DNA of 8,388 bases from Chloroflexota bacterium (GTDB lineage Bacteria > Chloroflexota > Anaerolineae > Anaerolineales > Anaerolineaceae): NCBI GenBank assembly GCA_021796375.1, contig JAJYJF010000074.1, positions 1-8,388 of the forward strand, in the 5' to 3' direction. This document shows, piece after piece, positions 1 through 6,467 of the stretch (positions are counted from its first letter, which is position 1; every line of letters begins with the position of its first letter). Position numbers and translations under genes: made by a program. The notes beneath the pieces were generated by a model. It ran no database searches. It was given only the letters and a program-made list of their open reading frames with translations, and was not told the DNA's origin.

Positions 1-392
1 TGCGCATGCTCGCCCGCATCATCGGGGAGGCGCACCGCTGGGGGCTGCCGGTGATGGCTGAGATGCAGCCGGGCGGGTTCGATGCCGGGCCGGGCTTTTT
101 TACGACCGAAAATGTGGCCGTCTCCGCCCGCATCGCGGCCGAGCTGGGCGCCGATTGGGTGAAGGTCCCCTACACGCCCGAGTTCGGGCGGGTGGTGGAG
201 AGCTGCTACGTTCCGGTGGTCATCCTGGGCGGGGCGAAGGCCAGCCAGGAGGATGCGGTGCTGGCCGCGGCCCAGGGCGCGATCGCCGCCGGGGCGGCGG
301 GGATCGCCATCGGCCGCAACATCTTCCAGGCCGATGACCCGGCTGCCGCCACCCGGGCGCTGGCCCGCATCGTCCATCCCGCCGGCAGGTGA
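1..392 (+). CDS. Class I aldolase, DeoC/LacD/DhnA-type (C-terminal part, 5' truncated)
   Basis: This is the C-terminal half of a TIM-barrel Schiff-base aldolase; the frame runs off the left edge and codons fall at 3, 6, 9 and so on. The ATG at 6 is internal, because the protein begins in mid-barrel. Seen in the sequence: a strand ending WVKVPYTP, whose lysine (codon 162-164) sits where the Schiff-base lysine of archaeal-type class I fructose-bisphosphate aldolases and LsrF-like enzymes lies; a GGAK turn (positions 231-242); and an [14 protein letters not shown] phosphate-binding end (about 292-331). Family members are about 260 residues, so about half is visible. Known members cleave or transfer on phosphorylated sugars (fructose-1,6-bisphosphate, tagatose-1,6-bisphosphate, phospho-AI-2). 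The FGGY kinase 49 bp downstream could supply the phosphorylated substrate, which is inference. The exact substrate cannot be assigned from this fragment. Confidence 0.85.
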   Translation, partial: RMLARIIGEAHRWGLPVMAEMQPGGFDAGPGFFTTENVAVSARIAAELGADWVKVPYTPEFGRVVESCYVPVVILGGAKASQEDAVLAAAQGAIAAGAAGIAIGRNIFQADDPAAATRALARIVHPAGR

Positions 393-441
393 AAGCAACC
401 ATTAACAACCCGGATTGCGGGACATTTTCGGGACCGGACGC

Positions 442-1923
442 ATGATCGATACCATCCTCGGAATAGACATCGGGACGTCTTCCGCCAAAGCCGTGCTCTA
501 CGACCTGGACGGCCGCGAGGCAGCCAGCGCCAGCCGGGCATATGCCCTATCCACCCCCCGGCCGGGCTGGGTGGAGCAGGACCCGGAAGCGGTCTGGCGG
601 GCGCTCCTGGAGGTGCTCGGCGAGATCGTCCGCCGCTCGGAAGGGCGCCGGATCCTGTCCCTGGCGATCGCCGCTCAGGCGGGCTCGATCATCCCGGCCG
701 ATGAGAACGGCGACCCGGTCTACCCGATGATCACCTGGCTGGACGGCCGCAGCCAGGACCTGATCCGGCGCTGGTACGCGGATGGGACGGCGGACGCCAT
801 CCGCCGGCAGAGCGGCTGGCTGCCCTTTCCCGGGCTGCCCCTGCCCTCCATCGGCTGGCTGCGGGAGAACCGGCCCGAGGTTCACGCCGCCGCGGTGCGC
901 TACCTGGGCGTCGCCGACTTCCTCATCCACCGGCTAACCGGCGTTTTTGCTACCGATCTCTCCGCGGCGACTGAGATGCTGCTCGTGGACCTGAAAACCG
1001 GCGGCTGGAGCCCTGAGCTGTGCGCGATCGGCGGGGTTAATCCCGCCCTGCAGGCCGAGATCGGCTGGGCCGGCCGCCCGGTTGGCGCCGTCAGCCCGGC
1101 GGTCTGCCGCCAGACCGGCCTGCCGGAAGGCACGCAGGTCATCGCGGGAGGCAACGACCAGCCCTGCGCCGGGCTGGCCATGGGCATGACCGCCCCGGGA
1201 AAGGTGATGCTCTCCACCGGCACGGCCTGGGTCTTGATGAGCGTGGCGCGGACCCCCGAGATCGCCTCCGTCCCGGCCTGGGTCAACCTGTACTATCACG
1301 CCGCGCCGCACGCCTGGATTGCCGGGCAGCTGGTGGGCGGCTTTGGCGCCACGCTGGACTGGTGGCTGCACCAGCTCTGGCCGGGCGAGCAGGATCCGGG
1401 TATTTCATATCAATTTTTAAATGAGGCGGCCCGCAAGAGCCCCCCGGGCAGCCGCGGCCTGCTCTTCCTTTCGCTGAGCGGCCCCTCCCAGATCCCCAAC
1501 GCCAGGCCCAACGGCGGGTTTGTCGGCATGGAGCTGGCTCACACCCGCGACGACATGTGCCGGGCGGTGCTGGAGGGCTGCGCGTTTGAGGTGGGCTGGG
1601 CGCTGGCCGAGCTGCGCGCCTCCGGGATCCCGGTGGAGGAGCTGTGGCTGGCAGGCGGGGCAAACCGCAGCCCGGTCTGGCCGCAGATCCTGGCGGATGT
1701 GGCCGGGATGCCCATCCGCATCGCCAGTGAGGTGGACTGGGCGGCGCTGGGGGCGGCCGTCCTGGCCGGCTGGGGGGCCGGGGCATTCCCCAGCCTGGAA
1801 GAGGGGATCGCACGCGTCCAGCCGCCCGCCCGGCAGCTGGAGCCGGACCCTTCGCGCGCCGAGTTTTATGCCGCCCGGCTGGCGGTTTACCAGCGCCTCT
1901 CGCGGGCGGTCAGCGCCGGCTGA
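442..1923 (+). CDS. FGGY-family carbohydrate kinase, substrate unknown
   Basis: This is a cytoplasmic ATP-dependent sugar or polyol kinase of 493 residues, the usual length for the family. I chose the ATG at 442 because the conserved nucleotide-binding start [15 protein letters not shown] follows at residues 6-20, as in xylulokinase and gluconokinase. An in-frame TTG at 415 would add nine residues but has no ribosome binding site. Other landmarks: WLDGRS at residues 99-104; GGNDQ with the likely catalytic base Asp239; an STGTAW ATP-binding segment near 258-263; and the C-terminal FGGY signature [18 protein letters not shown] at 403-420. The QMHG substrate motif of xylulokinases is not present; QAGS stands in its place (Gln79 onward), so xylulose is not an obvious substrate. 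Its position between the aldolase and the cyclohydrolase suggests that it phosphorylates a sugar released in the same pathway, perhaps one cleaved by that aldolase; this is inference. Confidence 0.9.
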   Translation: MIDTILGIDIGTSSAKAVLYDLDGREAASASRAYALSTPRPGWVEQDPEAVWRALLEVLGEIVRRSEGRRILSLAIAAQAGSIIPADENGDPVYPMITWLDGRSQDLIRRWYADGTADAIRRQSGWLPFPGLPLPSIGWLRENRPEVHAAAVRYLGVADFLIHRLTGVFATDLSAATEMLLVDLKTGGWSPELCAIGGVNPALQAEIGWAGRPVGAVSPAVCRQTGLPEGTQVIAGGNDQPCAGLAMGMTAPGKVMLSTGTAWVLMSVARTPEIASVPAWVNLYYHAAPHAWIAGQLVGGFGATLDWWLHQLWPGEQDPGISYQFLNEAARKSPPGSRGLLFLSLSGPSQIPNARPNGGFVGMELAHTRDDMCRAVLEGCAFEVGWALAELRASGIPVEELWLAGGANRSPVWPQILADVAGMPIRIASEVDWAALGAAVLAGWGAGAFPSLEEGIARVQPPARQLEPDPSRAEFYAARLAVYQRLSRAVSAG

Positions 1924-1965
1924 GGCGGGTTCGGGTGATTTTTCAGGTTTGAGTTTCGGTTAACC

Positions 1966-1973
1966 GAGGAGGG
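1966..1973 (+). promoter_or_regulatory. Strong ribosome binding site for the Mch-like gene (GTG start)
   Basis: The octamer GAGGAGGG lies 4 nt before GTG 1978 and decides that non-ATG start. It directly abuts a 12-bp perfect palindrome (TCGGTTAACCGA, 1956-1967). Confidence 0.75.
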
Positions 1974-1977
1974 ATCC

Positions 1978-2943
1978 GTGCAGGAATGCAGTCTTAACCG
2001 GCCGGCGGTGGCCATGATCAAAGAGGCGATCGCCCACGCCGACGAGTACCAGATCAAATCCTGGCGGGCGAAATGCGGCAGCACCCTGGTGGATATGGGC
2101 CTCACCTGCCCGGGAAGCTGGAAAGCCGCCCAGGTGTTTGTGGAGGCGGGTTTTGGCGGGATGGGCCGGGCCGCATTTGGCCGGTTTGATCTCGGTGCGT
2201 ACACCCTTCCCACGATCGACGTCTGGGTGGACCACCCCGTCCTGGCGGTGGTCGCCTCGCAGGCGGGCTGCTGGCCGCTGGGGGAGGGCGAGTTCGCCGC
2301 CATCGGCTCGGGGCCCGCGCGCGCCGCGGCGCTGGCCGACCGCTGGTCCGGGCACGGCTACCACGACGCCCACGCCGAAGAGGTTGTGGTCCAGATCCAG
2401 ACCCCCAGCGTGCCGCCGGACGAGGTGTGCCTGAACGTGGCCGATCTCTGCCACCTCCCCCCCGAGAAGGTGTACGTCGTCTTTGCGCCGACCGCCTGCC
2501 TGGTCGGTCACGTCCAGGTGGCCTCGCGCACCGTCGAGCAGGTGATGATCAAGCTCTTCCTGCGCGGCTTCGACATCCACAAGGTGCTCCACGGGTTTGG
2601 GACCGCGCCGGTCGCTCCGCTGGTCAAGGACGAGGTCGAGGCGATGGGCCGGGCAAACGACTGCCTCTTCTACGGCGCGACGACCGTGCTGTACGCCGAC
2701 CTCCCGGACGAGGCGATCGAGCCCGTGCTCAAGAGCTTCTGCTACGACGTCAACGCCGGCGAATACTGGGGGGTGCCGTTTGCCCAGGTGTTCCGCAAGT
2801 TCAACTGCAACTGGCACGAGGTGCCCGATCTGCTCGACTCGCCAGCGAAGGTGATTATCAACAGCCTGCAGACCGGCCATTCGTTCGCCGGCGGGCAGAT
2901 CAATCCCGAGGTCCTGCAGCGCTCGTTTTTTGGGAGCCGGTAG
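1978..2943 (+). CDS. Methenyltetrahydromethanopterin cyclohydrolase (Mch) family protein
   Basis: This 321-residue protein matches the Mch family along its whole length (archaeal Mch is about 315-325 residues). Mch hydrolyses the cyclic amidinium of methenyl-tetrahydromethanopterin to a formyl derivative in methanogens, methylotrophs and some other bacteria. Conserved blocks seen: STLVDMGLTCPGSW (35-48), DHPVLAVVASQAGCW (85-99), the glycine-rich AIGSGPARA (108-116), APTACLVGHVQVASRTVE (170-187), TAPVAPL (209-215) and AMGRANDCLFYGA (222-234). Arg184 and Glu187 occupy the R-x-x-E spacing of the catalytic pair known from the Archaeoglobus enzyme (from memory). The start is GTG 1978, set by GAGGAGGG just upstream. 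No other methanopterin or methanofuran gene is in the window; the next genes are an M20 hydrolase and a carbamoyltransferase. It may be a true Mch or a paralogue acting on another cyclic amidine. Family confidence is high; substrate is open. Confidence 0.9.
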   Translation: MQECSLNRPAVAMIKEAIAHADEYQIKSWRAKCGSTLVDMGLTCPGSWKAAQVFVEAGFGGMGRAAFGRFDLGAYTLPTIDVWVDHPVLAVVASQAGCWPLGEGEFAAIGSGPARAAALADRWSGHGYHDAHAEEVVVQIQTPSVPPDEVCLNVADLCHLPPEKVYVVFAPTACLVGHVQVASRTVEQVMIKLFLRGFDIHKVLHGFGTAPVAPLVKDEVEAMGRANDCLFYGATTVLYADLPDEAIEPVLKSFCYDVNAGEYWGVPFAQVFRKFNCNWHEVPDLLDSPAKVIINSLQTGHSFAGGQINPEVLQRSFFGSR

Positions 2944-2968
2944 AAACACCGGCCAGGCAGGGAGGAAG

Positions 2969-4186
2969 ATGGCGATCGACACCTTGAACATGCATGAGCT
3001 CGCGCGGCGGGTCTCTTCCGTATCGCACGCGCTGGCAGAACAGCAGACCCGGTTCCTGGCAGACCTGATCTCGATCCGCAGCTACACCGGTGAGGAGCGG
3101 CCGGCCGTCGACCGGACCCTGGAGGAGCTGCGCCGGATCGGATGCGAGGAGGTCTGGATGGACTCGGCCGGGAACGCGCTGGGGCGCATCGGGCACGGCT
3201 CGCGGGTGATCCTGTACGATGCCCACCTGGACACCAACCAGGTGGCCGACGCCTCAGAGTGGCCAAGCCCGCCCCTCCAGCCGACGATCGACCCGGCCCG
3301 CAATGCCATGCACGGCCTGGGCGCGTCGGACTGCAAGGGCGGCGTGGCGGCGATCGTCTACGGCGCGGCGATCCTCAAGGCGCTCGAGCTCAGCGGCGAT
3401 TTCACCCTGCTGGTGATGGGCGCCACGCTGGAAGAGGATGCCGAGGGGTTTGCCCTGCGCTCGCTGGTCGAGCGCGACGGCGTCCGGCCGGACGCCGTCC
3501 TGCTGGCCGAGGCGACCGACCTCAGCCTGCGCCGCGGCCAGCGCGGCCGCTGCGAGGTGCGCGTCCGCACCCGGGGGCAGGCGGCGCATGCCAGCCAGCC
3601 CCAGATGGGCGAGAACGCCATCCTAAAAATGCTGCCGGTCGTCTCCGCGCTCGAGGCCATGAACGCCAGCCTGCCCGCGCATCCCTTGTTCGGCCGGGGG
3701 AACCAGGTGGTCACCATGATCGAAGGACCCCACACCCCCAACTCGGTGCCGTCGTGGTGCGAGGTGACCGTCGACCGGCGCATGGTGCCCGGCGAGACCA
3801 TGCAGACCGTCCTCGAGGGCATCCGCCGGGCCGTCGAGCCCCTGGATGCCGCCGCGGCGGTCCCCGACCAGCCGGTTCTGACCCACACCGGGCTGCGGCT
3901 GGATGGGCCGAGCTACTACCCGGGCTGGCTCCTCGAGGAGGACCACCCCCTGATCCAGGCCGGCCAGGCGGCGTGCGGGGCGCTCTTCGGCGAGCGGCCC
4001 GCGCTGGGCGTCTGGCGCTTCAGCACCGACGGCACCTACTCCGCCGGGGCGGCCGGCATCCCGACCCTGGGCTTCGGCCCCGAGGAAGAACAGTACGTGC
4101 ACACCGCCCAGGACCAGGTGAACCTTGAAAAGCTGCGCAAAGCCGCAGAGTTTTATGCCCTCTTTCCCCTGCTCTACCAACCTTAG
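2969..4186 (+). CDS. M20-family metallohydrolase, YgeY-like (amidohydrolase/deacylase)
   Basis: This 405-residue cytoplasmic di-metal hydrolase belongs to the M20/ArgE/DapE superfamily and most resembles YgeY, the hydrolase in the E. coli purine-degradation region. Metal and catalytic residues, numbered from the chosen ATG, are all present: His86 and Asp88 (DAHLDT), bridging Asp121 (GASDCKGG), Glu155-Glu156 (LEED), Asp184 (AEATD) and C-terminal His378 (YVHTAQDQ). His207 in QAAHAS marks the lid/dimerisation domain. YgeY-like features are RRGQRGR after the metal Asp, YYPGWLLEEDHP and WRFSTDGTY. ATG 2969 is preferred because GGAGG lies three bases upstream; TTG 2930 overlaps the previous gene and lacks a site, and ATG 2990 is a weaker alternative. 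Spacings of 25 bp (upstream) and 27 bp (downstream) place it in the operon. Members remove acyl, carbamoyl or peptide groups from amino acids. The pairing with a YgeW-like gene argues for an N-carbamoyl or N-acyl amino acid substrate (inference). Confidence 0.9.
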   Translation: MAIDTLNMHELARRVSSVSHALAEQQTRFLADLISIRSYTGEERPAVDRTLEELRRIGCEEVWMDSAGNALGRIGHGSRVILYDAHLDTNQVADASEWPSPPLQPTIDPARNAMHGLGASDCKGGVAAIVYGAAILKALELSGDFTLLVMGATLEEDAEGFALRSLVERDGVRPDAVLLAEATDLSLRRGQRGRCEVRVRTRGQAAHASQPQMGENAILKMLPVVSALEAMNASLPAHPLFGRGNQVVTMIEGPHTPNSVPSWCEVTVDRRMVPGETMQTVLEGIRRAVEPLDAAAAVPDQPVLTHTGLRLDGPSYYPGWLLEEDHPLIQAGQAACGALFGERPALGVWRFSTDGTYSAGAAGIPTLGFGPEEEQYVHTAQDQVNLEKLRKAAEFYALFPLLYQP

Positions 4187-4213
4187 CCGCTCGTTGAAAA
4201 GGAGAACCCGTTC

Positions 4214-5206
4214 ATGAACACCAAGCTCTTCCAGAAAGATTTTATCTGCACCCCGGATTGGTCCGTCGAAGACCTCAACACCATGCTGGATCTGGCCATG
4301 CGTCTGAAGGAAGATTTCAGCATGGGAATGATCCACGACCAAATCCTGCGCGCGAAAACCCTCTACATGCTCTTCTTCGAAGAGAGCACCCGCACCCGCA
4401 ACTCCTTCGAGACCGGGATGACCCAGCTGGGCGGCCACGCTATCTGGCTGACCCCCAAAGCGACCCAGATCGGGCACGGCGAGAACGCCAAGGATACCGG
4501 GATCGTGCTCAGCTCCTACGGGCACGGGATCGCCATCCGCGACTGCCGCACGGGGATCGGCAATAAGTACCTGTACGAGATGGCCGAGTACGCCGATGCG
4601 CCCATCATCAACATGCAGGACGACGTCGATCACCCCTGCCAGGCGATGGCCGACCTGATGACCATGATGGAGCTGTTCGGACGGGACCTGCGCCGCCGCA
4701 AGTTCGTCATCTCGTGGACCTACGCGCCAAAATACGTCCGCCCGCTGTCGGTTCCGCAGTCGCTGGTCTGGCTGATGCCCCGCTTCGGCATGGACGTCAC
4801 CCTGGCCTATCCCGAGGGATACCACATGATGCCGAACGTGATGGAAAAGGCGCGCGCGTTCGCCGACGAAGCTGGCGTCCAGCTCACCGAGACGCACGAT
4901 ATGGCCGAAGCTTTTGACGGGGCCGATTTCCTCTACGCGAAGTCTTGGGGACCGATCATGGTGACCGAGGACGAGGCCAAGGTCGAGGCGATGAATGACC
5001 AGCACAAGGACTGGAAGGTCTCCCAGAAGATGATGGACCTGGCGAAGAAGAGCGCGGTATACATGCACTGCATGCCGATCGACCGCGGCCACGAGGCCGA
5101 CGACGATGTCATCGACGGGAAGCAGTCGATCATCTACAAGCAGGCGGAAAACCGGCTGCACATCCAGAAGGCCTTGATGGCCCTCACCATGGGCGGCCGC
5201 GCCTGA
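4214..5206 (+). CDS. Knotted carbamoyltransferase, YgeW/AOTCase-like
   Basis: This 330-residue protein belongs to the aspartate/ornithine carbamoyltransferase superfamily. The carbamoyl-phosphate site is intact: STRTR at 58-62, HGE near 88-90, HPCQ at 140-143 and HCMP at 285-288 (HCLP in most relatives). The proline-rich stretch TYAPKYVRPLSVPQS (169-183) matches the loop that forms the trefoil knot in N-acetyl- and N-succinyl-ornithine carbamoyltransferases and in YgeW. RFGMDVTLAYPEGY (190-203) and QHKDW (263-267) are also very YgeW-like. It is shorter than E. coli YgeW (near 400 residues), and its C-terminus (ENRLHIQKA) is closer to ordinary ornithine carbamoyltransferases. GGAG lies 9 nt before the ATG. 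In a catabolic setting the enzyme may run in reverse, releasing carbamoyl phosphate for ATP synthesis, but no carbamate kinase is in the window. Arginine biosynthesis is less likely, because no other arg gene is present. Confidence 0.88.
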   Translation: MNTKLFQKDFICTPDWSVEDLNTMLDLAMRLKEDFSMGMIHDQILRAKTLYMLFFEESTRTRNSFETGMTQLGGHAIWLTPKATQIGHGENAKDTGIVLSSYGHGIAIRDCRTGIGNKYLYEMAEYADAPIINMQDDVDHPCQAMADLMTMMELFGRDLRRRKFVISWTYAPKYVRPLSVPQSLVWLMPRFGMDVTLAYPEGYHMMPNVMEKARAFADEAGVQLTETHDMAEAFDGADFLYAKSWGPIMVTEDEAKVEAMNDQHKDWKVSQKMMDLAKKSAVYMHCMPIDRGHEADDDVIDGKQSIIYKQAENRLHIQKALMALTMGGRA

Positions 5207-5216
5207 GAGACCCCTT

Positions 5217-6242
5217 ATGAGCAAGATACCGACGCTTTTTATCACCCACCGCGGCCAGTTTCACCAGCAGGCAGCCCTGGATGCCGCTCCGCAGGACCTG
5301 GATATCACCATGCTGCGCACGCCCACCCGGGAGCAGGTCCTGGAGCTGGTCGCCGGGAAGGAGTTCTTGATCACCGAGCGCTCGGGGATCATCGACGCCG
5401 AGGTGATCCGGGCCGGAAAGAACCTGCGCCTCATCCAGCGCCTGGGCTCCCAGACCCAGGATATCGACCTGGAGGCTGCCCGCGCCGCCGGGATCCCGGT
5501 GTGCACCCTGCCCATCCGCACCTGCATCAACGTCGCCGAGCACCTGCTCATGCTGATGCTGGGGGTCGCCCGGCGCAGCTCCGAGCTGCAGCAGATCATG
5601 CTGAGCGGCGAGAGCTTCGGCAAAGAGCCAACCCGCTGCACCGAAGACACCTTCGGCTACAACTGGTCCGGGGTGCAGGAGATTCGCACGATCTGGCAGT
5701 CCACGGTCGGGATCCTGGGGATGGGTGAGATCGGGTTCGAGCTGGCTCGCCGGCTGCGCGGGTTTGATTGCACGGTGCTTTACAACAAGCGCAGCCGCCT
5801 TCCCGCGAAAACCGAGAGCGAGCTGAACGTGCGCTACGCCGCCAGGGACGAGCTGGTCTCCACCAGCGACTTTGTGGTTTCCATGCTGCCTCTGCTGCCC
5901 GAAACCGCGGAATCCCTCGACCAGGCCTTCTTCGATCGAATGAAACCGGGGGCGTGCTTTATTTGCGCCGGCGGGAGTGGAACGATTAACGAGCAAGACC
6001 TGGCCAGGACCATACGGAGCGGCAAGCTGTTTGGGACCGGGGTGGATAACTATACCTGGGAGCCGGTTCGCAAAGACTGCCCGCTGCTGGATCCCGCGCG
6101 GGATGTGAAAGCCAACGTCATCCTCACGCCGCACGTGGCGGCCGGCGCGGTGCCCAGCTCGCAGAAGGATCTGCGGGTGGGCGATTACCGGAACGTGCTC
6201 CACCTGCTCCAGGGCGAGCCGCTGGAATACCGGATCGCCTGA
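5217..6242 (+). CDS. D-2-hydroxyacid dehydrogenase family protein with altered active site
   Basis: This 341-residue protein has the SerA/D-lactate dehydrogenase family fold: a substrate domain with LRLIQRLGSQTQDIDLEAA (70-88) and a Rossmann domain with GILGMGEIG (165-173, GxGxxG). The base ending the second Rossmann strand is YNKRSR (189-194) rather than an acidic residue, which suggests NADP(H). Of the family's Arg-Glu-His triad, Glu282 (WEP) and His306 (TPHVAAGA) are present. The segment that normally reads NTARG is CAGGS (250-254), so the substrate-carboxylate arginine is replaced by Gly253. It may act on a non-carboxylate substrate or have low activity. It starts 10 bp after the carbamoyltransferase stop with only a weak GAGA site, so translational coupling is likely. 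It is the last gene of the + strand run and is followed after 14 bp by a strong hairpin. The substrate is unknown; 3-phosphoglycerate is unlikely. Confidence 0.85.
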   Translation: MSKIPTLFITHRGQFHQQAALDAAPQDLDITMLRTPTREQVLELVAGKEFLITERSGIIDAEVIRAGKNLRLIQRLGSQTQDIDLEAARAAGIPVCTLPIRTCINVAEHLLMLMLGVARRSSELQQIMLSGESFGKEPTRCTEDTFGYNWSGVQEIRTIWQSTVGILGMGEIGFELARRLRGFDCTVLYNKRSRLPAKTESELNVRYAARDELVSTSDFVVSMLPLLPETAESLDQAFFDRMKPGACFICAGGSGTINEQDLARTIRSGKLFGTGVDNYTWEPVRKDCPLLDPARDVKANVILTPHVAAGAVPSSQKDLRVGDYRNVLHLLQGEPLEYRIA

Positions 6243-6256
6243 AATTTAAAGAATAA

Positions 6257-6298
6257 ACCATGGTTCATCCGAAAGGTCATTTTCGGATGAACCATGGT
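6257..6298. terminator. Perfect 18-bp inverted repeat, probable transcription terminator of the + strand operon
   Basis: The arms at 6257-6274 and 6281-6298 (left arm ACCATGGTTCATCCGAAA) are exact reverse complements around the 6-nt loop GGTCAT. It begins 14 bp after the dehydrogenase stop. A run of six T follows at 6308-6313, about ten bases after the stem, so it is not a textbook intrinsic terminator. It could act as a bidirectional terminator or an RNA 3'-end stabiliser, or it could be a short dispersed palindromic repeat. Confidence 0.6.
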
Positions 6299-6320
6299 CA
6301 TGGATGCTTTTTTGGTCAAG

Positions 6321-6344
6321 CCCCCACCCCTGCTGTCCCCGCCC
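6321..6344 (-). other. G-quadruplex motif in the convergent intergenic region
   Basis: Read on the - strand, four G-tracts (3, 4, 4 and 5 Gs) are separated by loops of 1, 6 and 1 nt, which fits the usual intramolecular G-quadruplex consensus; the + strand carries the matching C-tracts. It lies 3' of the ABC ATPase gene in the sense of that transcript. Function is unknown. In a GC-rich genome it could be chance, although the two 1-nt loops favour a stable fold. Confidence 0.5.
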
Positions 6345-6426
6345 AAGAGCTCTGGTTTTGATGATCTATTCTGCGGGAAGGGGCTGGCGGATGGGTTGAA
6401 CAAAAAAATCCCTTCAAAGCCGCGAT

Positions 6427-6451
6427 GAACCCAAATTATTGATTTGGGTTC
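6427..6451 (-). terminator. Hairpin downstream of the ABC ATPase gene, possible terminator
   Basis: The arms GAACCCAAAT (6427-6436) and ATTTGGGTTC (6442-6451) pair perfectly around a 5-nt loop. It lies 16 bp past the ATPase stop on the - strand. A run of seven T on that strand (6402-6408) follows about 18 bases after the stem, too far for a classic intrinsic terminator, so the call is tentative. Confidence 0.45.
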
Positions 6452-6467
6452 CAGCCTTGGCGAACAA

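Noticed and set aside
415..441. TTG at 415 as the kinase start
   Set aside because: It has no ribosome binding site and would add nine residues not typical of the family; ATG 442 places the conserved N-terminal motif at the usual distance.
1398..1425. AT-rich patch inside the kinase gene (around TTTCATATCAATTTTTAAAT), possible internal promoter
   Set aside because: It lies within coding sequence in frame with the kinase, has no convincing spaced -35/-10 pair, and is explained by a few AT-rich codons.
1..1923. AI-2 processing pair (LsrF-like aldolase plus LsrK-like kinase)
   Set aside because: Both families fit broadly, but the kinase lacks close resemblance to LsrK, and no LsrR, LsrG or Lsr transporter gene is visible; the evidence does not support the specific call.
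1960..2991. 343-residue open frame on the - strand over the Mch-like gene
   Set aside because: The + strand frame matches the Mch family end to end; the antisense product has no recognisable motif.
3142..4128. 328-residue + strand frame inside the M20 gene
   Set aside because: Its composition is dominated by Arg, Gly, Ala and Pro, as expected from an out-of-frame reading of GC-rich DNA, and it lacks any domain; the overlapping frame has all the M20 metal ligands.
3623..5245. 540-residue open frame on the - strand across the M20 hydrolase and carbamoyltransferase genes
   Set aside because: It is antisense to two genes with complete family motifs, its translation shows no recognisable domain, and long antisense frames are common in GC-rich DNA.
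5184..6203. 339-residue open frame on the - strand over the dehydrogenase gene
   Set aside because: It is a shadow of a clearly recognisable Rossmann enzyme.
6185..6403. Small - strand frame of 72 residues across the intergenic hairpin
   Set aside because: It overlaps the dehydrogenase end and the inverted repeat, has no ribosome site that I can see and no recognisable family.
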